NCBI GenBank assembly: GCA_937890595.1 | Contig: CALADM010000027.1 | Coordinates: forward strand, 4,019-68,018 | Length of the DNA stretch: 64,000 nt | Direction of reading: 5' to 3' | From: CAJMNU01 sp905214855 | GTDB taxonomy: Bacteria > Bacillota > Clostridia > Lachnospirales > Lachnospiraceae | In this document: positions 27,900 through 35,880 of the stretch, piece after piece | How the letters are laid out: the number at the start of each line of letters is the position of its first letter | Numbering within the stretch: position 1 is the first letter of the stretch | Translations under genes and position numbers: made by a program | The notes under the pieces: model-generated | What the model was told of the DNA's origin: nothing | What the model saw: only the letters and a program-made list of their open reading frames with translations | Database searches by the model: none

Positions 27900-28206
27900 A
27901 ACGTGTTATATTCCCCTACTCCTATTCCTTTCTATATTTGCTGCACCTGAAAAAATTCTATCTAGTATGACCGTCTTTCTGTCTATCTGAAAACGAATTC
28001 TCCAAGTTTTTGCTTTTTCTCTTCTTCAACAAAGTAATATTTCCATTCTAGATGAGTGAAAATGTTATTCTGTATCTTTCCTTTTTAATTGTATCATTTC
28101 ATAATTCCTTTTATCTAGATTGTATGTCAAATCTGTCTATAAAGCAATAATATTATTTATAAGAATAAACCTCCCAAAAAAGATGTACAAACGACAAAAA
28201 AATAGG
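27900..28206. other. Gene-free AT-rich stretch between divergent genes
   Basis: It must hold the promoters of the AraC-type gene (minus) and of the HEPN-like/SH3 gene (plus). On the minus strand TTGACA occurs near 28128-28133 with only a poor -10 at the right distance. No repeat, hairpin or reading frame of note was seen. Confidence 0.4.
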
Positions 28207-28212
28207 TATAAT
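28207..28212 (+). promoter_or_regulatory. -10 box of the HEPN-like/SH3 gene
   Basis: A perfect TATAAT, 81 bp before the start codon. The -35 region (TGTACA, 28184-28189) is a poor match. Confidence 0.45.
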
Positions 28213-28292
28213 AAATTTAATTCATGTGATAACAGAAGAAAATGAAAATCCACTCTTTCTTCTGCATCATAATATGCACAAAGGAGGTTCCT

Positions 28293-29129
28293 ATGAGCAC
28301 TATTGAAAACAAGTCCATCTGGGAGACGGTGAACACAAGTATCCAAGAAATCGAAAGACTTCTTGCTCAGGGAAAATACAACCAGGTCATGGTGAAATCC
28401 CGCCAAACTGTTGAGTATATGGTAAAATCACTGGCAGATCCCGCTTGTATCATAGAAAGTGATCTTGCTCAGATGATCGATGAACTCTTTAATGGTGGCT
28501 GGATCAGCAAAGAGACCCGTGAACATTATCATCAAATTCGTATCCTTGGCAACAAAGCTGTAAATGAGGCGAATAACAGTGCCACTGACGCAAATCGTTG
28601 TTACCAGATACTTGCACAAGAAGGTCATATTTTTTCCCACTCTTCACAGCGCAGACGACCTTCTGGTTCAAGCCGCCCTTCCTCTGTCAAAAGGAAAAAA
28701 AGAAAAACTGGTACAGATCTTTTAGTCGCATATGCACTCAGAGTGTTTATCCCTCTCCTTCTCTTAATCGTTGTAATTTTTCTCGCCACAAAACTGGTCA
28801 AAGTTTTTTCTGGTGATAAAGAACCAACAAGCACTTCTATAGAGACAACATCCGGGTTGACGATCCCGGCAAATGATGAGACGGAAGAGACTACAGAAAA
28901 TACAGGTTCTGACACATCCACAGGTGATTCATCTGTTGTTTTGTATCGTGCGATCACGACTGTCAATGTACGTCCTGAACCAAACACTTCGATAGAACGC
29001 ATTGGGAAACTCTCTCCAAATGATACCGTCGAATTTATCCGTGATTATGATGATATGTGGATCGTTGTCAAATACAACGGACAGGAGGCATATATTGCCA
29101 AACAGTATCTCGTTCCAGTAGCAGAATGA
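28293..29129 (+). CDS. Membrane protein with HEPN-like (DUF4145) and SH3 domains
   Basis: A 278-residue protein with an unusual domain order. Residues 1-115 form a helical domain like DUF4145, a HEPN relative, with the signature-like RILGNKAVNE at 83-92. Where nuclease-active HEPN proteins have a His, this one has Asn91. A basic linker (about 119-140, KRKKRK) and one membrane segment (146-167) follow. The outside part has a Thr/Ser/Glu-rich spacer (about 175-212) and a bacterial SH3 domain (about 215-275, VNVRPEPNTSIERIGKL), which usually binds cell-wall peptides. The ATG at 28293 follows AAGGAGG. It could link the cell wall to an inside partner; no function is known. It is a single-gene transcript. 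Confidence 0.75.
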   Translation: MSTIENKSIWETVNTSIQEIERLLAQGKYNQVMVKSRQTVEYMVKSLADPACIIESDLAQMIDELFNGGWISKETREHYHQIRILGNKAVNEANNSATDANRCYQILAQEGHIFSHSSQRRRPSGSSRPSSVKRKKRKTGTDLLVAYALRVFIPLLLLIVVIFLATKLVKVFSGDKEPTSTSIETTSGLTIPANDETEETTENTGSDTSTGDSSVVLYRAITTVNVRPEPNTSIERIGKLSPNDTVEFIRDYDDMWIVVKYNGQEAYIAKQYLVPVAE

Positions 29130-29134
29130 CATTA

Positions 29135-29185
29135 AGGTGAAAAATCTTTATACAAAATTGCTTGTATTGGATTTTTCACCTTTTT
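29135..29185 (+). terminator. Terminator after the HEPN-like/SH3 gene
   Basis: AGGTGAAAAATC pairs with GATTTTTCACCT, followed by TTTTTC. Confidence 0.85.
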
Positions 29186-29225
29186 CTTCTAAAATAACAC
29201 AAGTACAACAGAAAGGAAAACATGT

Positions 29226-30191
29226 ATGGAAACAATTCTTGTTGTGATACCTGTACAGGAAAAACATCAAACATATCTGGAATCTAAAGCTCCAAATGCA
29301 CATTTTATCTATTCTTCTCCACAAACCGTTACCGATGAAGAACTTGAGATGGCAGACATCCTGATCGGAAATCTTCCTCCCGACCGTCTAAAAAAAGCCG
29401 CTTCCCTAAAATGGATGCAGCTAAACAGTGCTGGCTCTGATACATACTGTAAATTAGGAATCCTTCGTCCTGATACTATTTTAACAAATGCAACCGGCGC
29501 ATATGGACTTGCCATCTCAGAATACATGCTTGGAGTAAGTCTTCAAATACAAAATAAACTTTTCTTATATCGAGATAACCAAAAGAATCACCTTTGGAAA
29601 GATGAGGGCTCTGTCACTTCCATCGAAGGTTCTACAACCCTTTCCATCGGTTTGGGAGATATCGGAGGCAGCTATGCCTGTCGTATGAAAGCCCTTGGAA
29701 GCTATACCATTGGGATCCGTCGGACAGCAAGTGATAAACCAGACTATCTGGATGAGCTATATACCATGGAAAGTCTGGATACCGTACTGCCCCGTGCCGA
29801 TTTCGTAGCACTCAGCCTTCCCAACACACCCGAAACCTATCATATTATGACCGAAGACAGACTGCGCTCCATGAAATCAACCGCAATCTTGATCAATGTA
29901 GGACGGGGAACTGCCATTGACACAGATGCCCTAGTGCGTGTCCTAAACAGTGGTCATCTTGCTGGATGTGCAGTGGATGTCACAGATCCAGAACCACTTC
30001 CACCTGACCATCCTCTCTGGGATGCCAGAAATATGATCATTACACCTCATATTTCAGGTTTTTATCATTTGCAGGAAACATTTGCAAGAATCGTACGGAT
30101 CGCAGGTGAAAATCTGGAGGCATTTTTATCTCAAAAACCAATGCGCAATGTTGTAGATTTTTCTACTGGCTATCGTACCCGTAATTCCTGA
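29226..30191 (+). CDS. NAD-dependent D-2-hydroxyacid dehydrogenase
   Basis: A 321-residue oxidoreductase of the D-isomer-specific 2-hydroxyacid dehydrogenase family. The nucleotide-binding loop is GLGDIG (142-147). The catalytic triad is complete: Arg227 in NVGRGTA, Glu256 in DPEPLP and His275 in TPHISG. The substrate could be a 2-oxoacid or 2-hydroxyacid such as phosphoglycerate or glyoxylate; the sequence does not decide. The start is the second of two overlapping ATGs, in the frame that encodes the Rossmann protein, with AAAGGA eight bases upstream. It stands alone, ending at a terminator shared with rpiB. Confidence 0.88.
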   Translation: METILVVIPVQEKHQTYLESKAPNAHFIYSSPQTVTDEELEMADILIGNLPPDRLKKAASLKWMQLNSAGSDTYCKLGILRPDTILTNATGAYGLAISEYMLGVSLQIQNKLFLYRDNQKNHLWKDEGSVTSIEGSTTLSIGLGDIGGSYACRMKALGSYTIGIRRTASDKPDYLDELYTMESLDTVLPRADFVALSLPNTPETYHIMTEDRLRSMKSTAILINVGRGTAIDTDALVRVLNSGHLAGCAVDVTDPEPLPPDHPLWDARNMIITPHISGFYHLQETFARIVRIAGENLEAFLSQKPMRNVVDFSTGYRTRNS

Positions 30192-30253
30192 TCTAAGAAA
30201 TTACCTAACCATAACATTTCCAGAGCATCTGATGTGCAAACTAAAAATTGACA

Positions 30254-30313
30254 CAAAAAAAGAGACAGAAAACATGTTTCCATTCGGAAATTTAGATTTC
30301 TGCCTCTTTTTCT
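30254..30313. terminator. Terminator between converging dehydrogenase gene and rpiB
   Basis: AAAGAGACAGAAA pairs with TTTCTGCCTCTTT (one mismatch), with A- and T-runs on the two sides, so it can work in both directions. Confidence 0.75.
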
Positions 30314-30340
30314 TATACTCTAACTCTATCTTTTTCTTCT

Positions 30341-30784
30341 TTAGTCGTGTTTCTCAATATCCATGATCAGATCAACACGTCTTTGGTGTCTTCCACCCTC
30401 AAACTTTGCATTCAGCCATTCCTGTGTGATCATCTTTGCCATCTCCACTCCTACCACACGAGCTCCAAATGCCAGCACATTAGAGTCATTGTGCATTCTG
30501 GAAAGTTTTGCTGTATATGGTTCACTGCAAACACATGCACGGATTCCCTTTACCTTGTTGGCAGCCAGAGAAATTCCTACTCCAGTTCCACAGATCGCAA
30601 TTCCCAAATCTGCCATTCCGTCTGCCACTGCACGACCTACTTTTTCACCATATACAGGGTAATCACAACTGTCAGAAGAATCTGTTCCCAGATTGATCAC
30701 CTCATATCCCTGTTCCTCTAAAAACTTTGCGATCTCCTGTTTCATCTCTACTGCTGTATGGTCATTTCCTATTGCAATTTTCAT
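30341..30784 (-). CDS. rpiB: Ribose-5-phosphate isomerase B
   Basis: A 147-residue sugar-phosphate isomerase of the RpiB/LacAB family, interconverting ribose 5-phosphate and ribulose 5-phosphate. GNDHT (6-10) and the active-site Cys65 in ICGTGVGISLAANK are characteristic, as is HNDSNVLAFGAR. A role on another sugar phosphate, such as allose 6-phosphate, cannot be excluded. No clear ribosome binding site precedes the ATG. It lies 95 nt after aroC on the same strand. Confidence 0.92.
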   Translation of the reverse strand: MKIAIGNDHTAVEMKQEIAKFLEEQGYEVINLGTDSSDSCDYPVYGEKVGRAVADGMADLGIAICGTGVGISLAANKVKGIRACVCSEPYTAKLSRMHNDSNVLAFGARVVGVEMAKMITQEWLNAKFEGGRHQRRVDLIMDIEKHD

Positions 30785-30879
30785 ACTTTACCACAAATCG
30801 TTACTGAAAACCATGATCTCTATCTGTTTTTCAACAACGTTCTCCTTTCTTCATCTTGTTCTCAATCATTCTTACATGA

Positions 30880-31986
30880 TCATTCCTTATTTTTGTAAAA
30901 CTCCTTTATCCTGTCTATCCTGCTCCCCATCCCCAAAAGCAGCATATCAAGAAGTGTGATGGCTGTCATCGCTTCCACAACAACAACAGCTCTCGGAACG
31001 ATGATCGGATCATGCCGTCCCTTGATCACAATGTCTGTCTCTTCTCCATTTATAGTAACAGTCTTCTGTGATTTTGCGATGGAAGGTGTCGGTTTGAATG
31101 CTGCACGCAGCACGATCTGACTGCCATCACTCATTCCTCCAAGAATACCACCGGCATGGTTAGTTTCTTTGGCTATCTTTCCCTCTTTCATATAAAACGC
31201 ATCGTTATTCTGTGAACCAAAGGAAGATGCTGCCAAAAATCCATCTCCAATCTCTACCCCTTTGACAGCTCCGATCGAAAACAGAGCTTTAGCCAGATTG
31301 GCATCTAATTTGTCAAACACAGGCTCTCCGATTCCTGCCGGCACACCATCTGCCACACACTCCACAATGCCTCCCACCGAATCGGCTTCTTCCATCTTTT
31401 GGAGCAAGAGTTCCTCTGCACGTCTTGCCGCCTCTTCATCAGGCATATACAAGCGGTTCTGCTCTCTCTCTCTCATATCAAAACGTTCTGGCGCAACAGC
31501 GATCCCACCAATTTCTTTTGTATAGGCAGTCACAGTAATCCCTAACTCTTTCAGCGCTGCTGCTGCAACAGCTCCCGCTGCCACTCTTCCAATCGTCTCT
31601 CTCCCAGATGATCTTCCGCCACCACGATAATCCCTGAAACCATACTTTGCATCAAACGTGTAATCTGCATGTCCTGGGCGATAGCAGGAAGCGATCTGAC
31701 CATAATCTATGGAACGCTGATCCTGATTGTGCACCAAAAGAGAAATCGGAGTTCCTGTTGTTTTTCCATCAAAAACACCCGATAAGAGTTCTACCTCATC
31801 CCCCTCATTTCTTGCTGTAGTAAAACGACTCTGTCCGGGTTTCCTCCGATCCAGATATTTCTGGATCATCTCTTCATTTAACGAAATACCAGCCGGACAT
31901 CCATCGATCACAACACCAATTCCTTTACCATGGGATTCTCCCCATGTACTGATCCGAAACACAGTTCCAAATGTTGATCCCGCCAT
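30880..31986 (-). CDS. aroC: Chorismate synthase
   Basis: A 368-residue enzyme that makes chorismate from 5-enolpyruvylshikimate 3-phosphate using reduced FMN, the last step of the shikimate pathway. The family signatures GESHGKGIGVVIDG, the Gly/Ser/Arg-rich DYRGGGRSSGRETIGRVAAG and MSDGSQIVLRAAFKPTPSI are present in order. The ATG directly follows the stop codon of the lactonase-family gene, with GAGGG inside that gene's end, so the two are cotranscribed and perhaps translationally coupled. Confidence 0.96.
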   Translation of the reverse strand: MAGSTFGTVFRISTWGESHGKGIGVVIDGCPAGISLNEEMIQKYLDRRKPGQSRFTTARNEGDEVELLSGVFDGKTTGTPISLLVHNQDQRSIDYGQIASCYRPGHADYTFDAKYGFRDYRGGGRSSGRETIGRVAAGAVAAAALKELGITVTAYTKEIGGIAVAPERFDMREREQNRLYMPDEEAARRAEELLLQKMEEADSVGGIVECVADGVPAGIGEPVFDKLDANLAKALFSIGAVKGVEIGDGFLAASSFGSQNNDAFYMKEGKIAKETNHAGGILGGMSDGSQIVLRAAFKPTPSIAKSQKTVTINGEETDIVIKGRHDPIIVPRAVVVVEAMTAITLLDMLLLGMGSRIDRIKEFYKNKE

Positions 31987-33051
31987 TTATTGTACCCTCA
32001 CAATCGCACAGCAATTCGGTTCATTGACACGAATGGCACGATGATTCATAATGATTAATCCCTTATCATAGTCAATCTTAAAGAACGTGATCGTTCCACT
32101 CTCATGATTCATACTGGCAAGATGTTTTCCATCCGGAAAGATAGCGATATCTTTTGGATATTCCCCGCTGATTGGCAGACAACAGATCACTTTTAAAAGA
32201 CCTGATTCTGCATCACGTTCATAAATGCTGACAGAATTATCTCCTGCATTACTGCAAAAAACATATTTTTCATCTGGTGACATACGGATCGCACATGCCG
32301 CAGTCAGTTGACTCGCCTTCACATTTCCAGTTGTACTGATTGTCTGGATCTTTGTAATTTTAGGGGAACGCTCTCCTGTCTCATATGTAAACACATCAAT
32401 CACATTTTTTAATTCATACATAAGATAAATAAATTTACCATCTTTACTGAAAATAAAGTGTCTCGGTGCAGACTCTAATTCACAGCGGATCGCATCTACC
32501 AATACCAGATTTACATTACCTTCTCTGTCATTATTGAAACGGTAAATCTTAACCTGATCGATCCCAAGATCAGAAACCATCAGATACTTGCCATCCGGTG
32601 TCCTTCTGCTGCAGCTTACATGCGGGCGGAAGTTTCGCTCTGCCACACTGCCCAATCCTTTATGATACACACCATCTGCAATACTGCCTACACTTCCATC
32701 TTTATTCAGATGCAGCACAGTTGCCTTCCCATCATGGTATCCTGATACAAAAATATAATTATCATCTTTGTCTGTGGAAAGCTGACAACCTCTCATTCCT
32801 TTAATATTTGCACTGTTTAAACGGGAAATACTTCCATTCTGGAGAATGCGGAATGATACAATTCCTTCATCTGCGATAGAATACAATGTCTTCCCATTAT
32901 TAGAGGCAACTACATAAGAGGAATTATCCACTTCTACCTCACATCTTGGAATAAATACTCCATTTTCTACATCTACATCCAGTACTGTAATTCCTTTTGC
33001 CTTGCCATTGTAGGAATAAGATCCCACATAGGCCATATATTTCGCCTTCAT
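31987..33051 (-). CDS. Lactonase-family beta-propeller protein
   Basis: A 354-residue protein of the Pgl/YkgB family of seven-bladed propellers, which includes 6-phosphogluconolactonases. Repeated blade phrases are visible (SPDEKYVFCSNAGDNSVSIY, FPDGKHLASMNHESGTI, TPDGKYLMVSDLG). There is no signal peptide. It directly precedes aroC with no gap. Whether it hydrolyses 6-phosphogluconolactone is not certain; no other oxidative pentose-phosphate gene is nearby apart from rpiB. GGAGG lies nine bases before the ATG. Confidence 0.8.
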   Translation of the reverse strand: MKAKYMAYVGSYSYNGKAKGITVLDVDVENGVFIPRCEVEVDNSSYVVASNNGKTLYSIADEGIVSFRILQNGSISRLNSANIKGMRGCQLSTDKDDNYIFVSGYHDGKATVLHLNKDGSVGSIADGVYHKGLGSVAERNFRPHVSCSRRTPDGKYLMVSDLGIDQVKIYRFNNDREGNVNLVLVDAIRCELESAPRHFIFSKDGKFIYLMYELKNVIDVFTYETGERSPKITKIQTISTTGNVKASQLTAACAIRMSPDEKYVFCSNAGDNSVSIYERDAESGLLKVICCLPISGEYPKDIAIFPDGKHLASMNHESGTITFFKIDYDKGLIIMNHRAIRVNEPNCCAIVRVQ

Positions 33052-33238
33052 CCCTCTTTACCTCCATCAGTACATCATCCTATTTATTATACTTCTTTAT
33101 CATGCTTCTTGCCTTTTCTTACCGATCTATATATTAAAAAATATCATAGACTGGATTCATGACTCTCTTCCCTTGACACCATGGCATTAGCATATCATAT
33201 TTTTTTCTATTTGTTAATAACAAAAAGAGGAAAATATA

Positions 33239-33266
33239 TTGACACCAGAATAAAAGGAAGTATAAT
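33239..33266 (+). promoter_or_regulatory. Strong promoter of the polyamine importer operon
   Basis: TTGACA (33239-33244) and TATAAT (33261-33266), both consensus, with a 16-bp spacer. Transcription would begin near 33273, leaving a leader of about 168 nt before the regulator gene. Confidence 0.85.
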
Positions 33267-33313
33267 AGATTTGCTGTTTGTTTATTTTTACTAAACTTTT
33301 ATTTTATAATTAT

Positions 33314-33343
33314 GATACTGCTTTTATGATCAAAAACAGTATC
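33314..33343 (+). repeat. Imperfect inverted repeat in the pot leader
   Basis: GATACTGCTTTT pairs with AAAAACAGTATC (11 of 12) around a 6-nt loop. No T-run follows, so it is not a terminator. It could be an RNA hairpin or an operator. Confidence 0.6.
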
Positions 33344-33362
33344 ACACCCCAAGGGATATTAT

Positions 33363-33402
33363 ATTTATCCAGACCGGTCATTATTTATCCAGACTGATCA
33401 TT
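33363..33402 (+). repeat. Tandem 20-bp direct repeat in the pot leader
   Basis: Two exactly adjacent copies of ATTTATCCAGAC[C/T]G[G/A]TCATT, identical at 18 of 20 positions. The first has the palindrome GACCGGTC at its centre. They lie 100 bp after the promoter and 40 bp before the XRE-cupin gene, a good position for binding by that regulator as a roadblock. Confidence 0.75.
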
Positions 33403-33440
33403 CTATCAACATTACAATCGACTGGAGGCGATGCTTTTTC

Positions 33441-33974
33441 ATGGATATCGGTACAAAACTGAAAGAACTTCGCATTCTCAAAGGACTTACTCAAGAAGAG
33501 TTAGCAGACCGTGCAGAGCTTTCCAAGGGATTTATTTCCCAACTTGAACGCAATCTGACTTCTCCATCCATCCAGACACTTATGGATATTCTGCAATGTC
33601 TTGGAATAGGTATTGGTGATTTTTTCAGTGAAACACAGGAAGAACAGATCGTCTTCGGAAAACATGACTATTTTGAGAAATACGATTCGGAATTAAAAAA
33701 TAAGGTTCAATGGATCATCCCAAATGCACAGAAAAATAAAATGGAACCAATTCTTCTGACATTAGAAGAAGGAGGCTCTACATATCCGGACACTCCACAC
33801 GAAGGGGAAGAATTCGGCTATGTTTTATCCGGAAGCCTTTCCATCCACCTAGGTTCTAATATATACAAAGCAAAAAAAGGCGAATCATTTTATTATACAG
33901 CCGACAAACCACATTATCTTACGACTAAAACAGGTGCTGTCCTGATTTGGGTCAGCTCACCACCAAGTTTCTAA
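33441..33974 (+). CDS. XRE-family regulator with cupin domain
   Basis: A 177-residue repressor-like protein. An XRE helix-turn-helix occupies residues 6-60 (LTQEELADRAELSKGFISQL), and a small cupin sensor domain the C-terminal half (HEGEEFGYVLSGSLSIHLG). This is the PuuR type, whose known members often respond to small amines or related metabolites. It is the first gene of the operon with potA, potB and the potC-potD fusion, 12 bp before potA, so it likely controls its own operon in response to polyamines. The tandem repeats upstream are the likely binding site. A role as activator cannot be excluded. Confidence 0.88.
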   Translation: MDIGTKLKELRILKGLTQEELADRAELSKGFISQLERNLTSPSIQTLMDILQCLGIGIGDFFSETQEEQIVFGKHDYFEKYDSELKNKVQWIIPNAQKNKMEPILLTLEEGGSTYPDTPHEGEEFGYVLSGSLSIHLGSNIYKAKKGESFYYTADKPHYLTTKTGAVLIWVSSPPSF

Positions 33975-33986
33975 GGAGGATTTATT

Positions 33987-35063
33987 ATGGGTCAGCCACT
34001 GATTGATTTAAAAAACATTACCAAAAGCTATGACGGACAGATTGTTTTAGACAATCTCAGCTTGACTGTAAAAGAAAATACTTTCGTCACGCTCCTTGGT
34101 CCCAGCGGATGTGGAAAAACTACTACACTGCGTATTATTGGAGGTTTTGAAACTCCAGATAAGGGAAATGTCATCTTTGACGGACAGGATATCACAAAAC
34201 TTCCGCCTAACCAAAGACAACTCAACACTGTTTTTCAGAAGTATGCTCTGTTCCCTCATATGAACATTGCGGATAACATTGCATTCGGACTGAAGATCAA
34301 GGGAAAATCCAAATCTTATATTCAAGACAAAATTAAATATGCCTTAAAATTAGTCAATTTACAAGGATATGAAAACAGAAGTGTTGACTCTCTCAGTGGT
34401 GGTCAGCAGCAGCGAATTGCCATTGCAAGAGCCATCGTCAACGAACCAAGACTGCTTCTTTTGGATGAACCTCTTGGTGCTTTGGATCTAAAACTCCGTC
34501 AAGACATGCAATACGAACTGATCCGTCTAAAAAATGAGCTTGGGATCACATTTATCTATGTCACACACGATCAGGAAGAGGCACTTACTATGTCTGATAC
34601 CATCGTAGTCATGAATCAGGGATATATCCAGCAGATGGGAACGCCGGAACAGATTTACAATGAACCTGAGAATGCATTTGTTGCTGACTTTATCGGTGAA
34701 AGCAATATTGTCAATGGCTTGATGTTACATGATGAACTGGTAGAGATCTTTGGAGCAAAATTTGCCTGCGTAGATAAAGGATTCGGCATCAAAAAACCCG
34801 TCGATGTTGTGATCCGTCCAGAAGATATCGACCTTGTAGAACCAGAAAAAGGAACTTTAGTAGGAACAGTGACTCATCTGATCTTCAAAGGTGTTCATTA
34901 TGAAATGGAAGTCACAACTCCGGATGGTTTTGAGTGGCTGGTACATAGCACAGATATGTTCCCAGTTGGTCAAAAGGTTGGCATCCATGTAGATCCTTTT
35001 GATATCCAGATCATGAACAAACCAGCTTCAGAAGATGAGGAGGCAGTAGGTGTCAATGAATAA
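33987..35063 (+). CDS. potA: Spermidine/putrescine importer ATPase PotA
   Basis: A 358-residue ABC ATPase. Walker A GPSGCGKTT (38-46), signature LSGGQQQRIAIARA, Walker B LLLLDEPLGALD and the H-loop VTHDQEEAL are complete. The C-terminal TOBE domain (about 275-350, VIRPEDIDLVEPEKG) is typical of PotA. AAGGAGG lies before the ATG. The gene overlaps potB by 14 bp, if the GTG start of potB is used. It energises the importer made by PotB and the PotC-PotD fusion. Confidence 0.93.
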   Translation: MGQPLIDLKNITKSYDGQIVLDNLSLTVKENTFVTLLGPSGCGKTTTLRIIGGFETPDKGNVIFDGQDITKLPPNQRQLNTVFQKYALFPHMNIADNIAFGLKIKGKSKSYIQDKIKYALKLVNLQGYENRSVDSLSGGQQQRIAIARAIVNEPRLLLLDEPLGALDLKLRQDMQYELIRLKNELGITFIYVTHDQEEALTMSDTIVVMNQGYIQQMGTPEQIYNEPENAFVADFIGESNIVNGLMLHDELVEIFGAKFACVDKGFGIKKPVDVVIRPEDIDLVEPEKGTLVGTVTHLIFKGVHYEMEVTTPDGFEWLVHSTDMFPVGQKVGIHVDPFDIQIMNKPASEDEEAVGVNE

Positions 35064-35880
35064 ATTATTACAAAAGAAATATCTTGCCGCCCCTTATGTG
35101 GTATGGATGATTGGTTTTACCATCATCCCTCTCCTCATGATCGTATATTATGGTCTGACTGATAAAACAGGGGCATTCACACTTGCAAATATACAGGCGA
35201 TCGGAACAGCGGAACATTTAAAAGCACTTGGACTTTCTTTACTTCTTTCCCTGATCAGCACGCTTTTGTGCCTTCTGCTAGCCTACCCGCTTGCTTTAAT
35301 CCTTAGAAACCGCAATATTGGACAGGGAAGTTTTATCCTTTTCATCTTCATTCTTCCTATGTGGATGAATTTCCTTTTAAGAACATTGGCATGGCAGACA
35401 CTCTTGGAAAAAAATGGAGTCATCAATGGCATTCTGTCTTTCTTCCACCTGCCTCAGATCAGTATCATCAATACTCCTGCTGCCATTGTCCTTGGTATGG
35501 TATATAACTTCCTGCCATTTATGGTACTTCCACTCTATAATGTATTGGTAAAAATTGATGATAACACGATTTATGCAGCCAGAGATCTTGGTGCTAACGG
35601 GATTCAGACATTTTTCCATGTCATTTTTCCTTTAAGCATCCCAGGAATGATCAGCGGCATCACTATGGTCTTTATTCCTGCCTTGACCACATTTGTTATC
35701 TCTAATTTATTAGGCGGAAGCAAAATCCTGTTGATCGGAAATGTCATTGAACAGGAATTTACAAAAGGAAGCAACTGGCATCTCGGCTCCGGACTTTCTC
35801 TTGTACTGATGGTCTTTATCCTCATCAGCATGGGACTGCTTGCCAAATATGATAAAAACGGGGAGGGAACTGCATTCTGA
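35050..35880 (+). CDS. potB: Spermidine/putrescine importer permease PotB
   Basis: A 276-residue permease with six membrane segments; the first is at about 15-33. The EAA loop AARDLGANGIQTFFHVIFPL is where PotA docks. I favour the GTG at 35050, six bases after AGGAGG; the ATG two codons later is farther away. The gene overlaps the end of potA, and its stop overlaps the start of the next gene (TGATG), so translation of potA-potB-potCD is likely coupled. Confidence 0.92.
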   Translation: MSMNKLLQKKYLAAPYVVWMIGFTIIPLLMIVYYGLTDKTGAFTLANIQAIGTAEHLKALGLSLLLSLISTLLCLLLAYPLALILRNRNIGQGSFILFIFILPMWMNFLLRTLAWQTLLEKNGVINGILSFFHLPQISIINTPAAIVLGMVYNFLPFMVLPLYNVLVKIDDNTIYAARDLGANGIQTFFHVIFPLSIPGMISGITMVFIPALTTFVISNLLGGSKILLIGNVIEQEFTKGSNWHLGSGLSLVLMVFILISMGLLAKYDKNGEGTAF

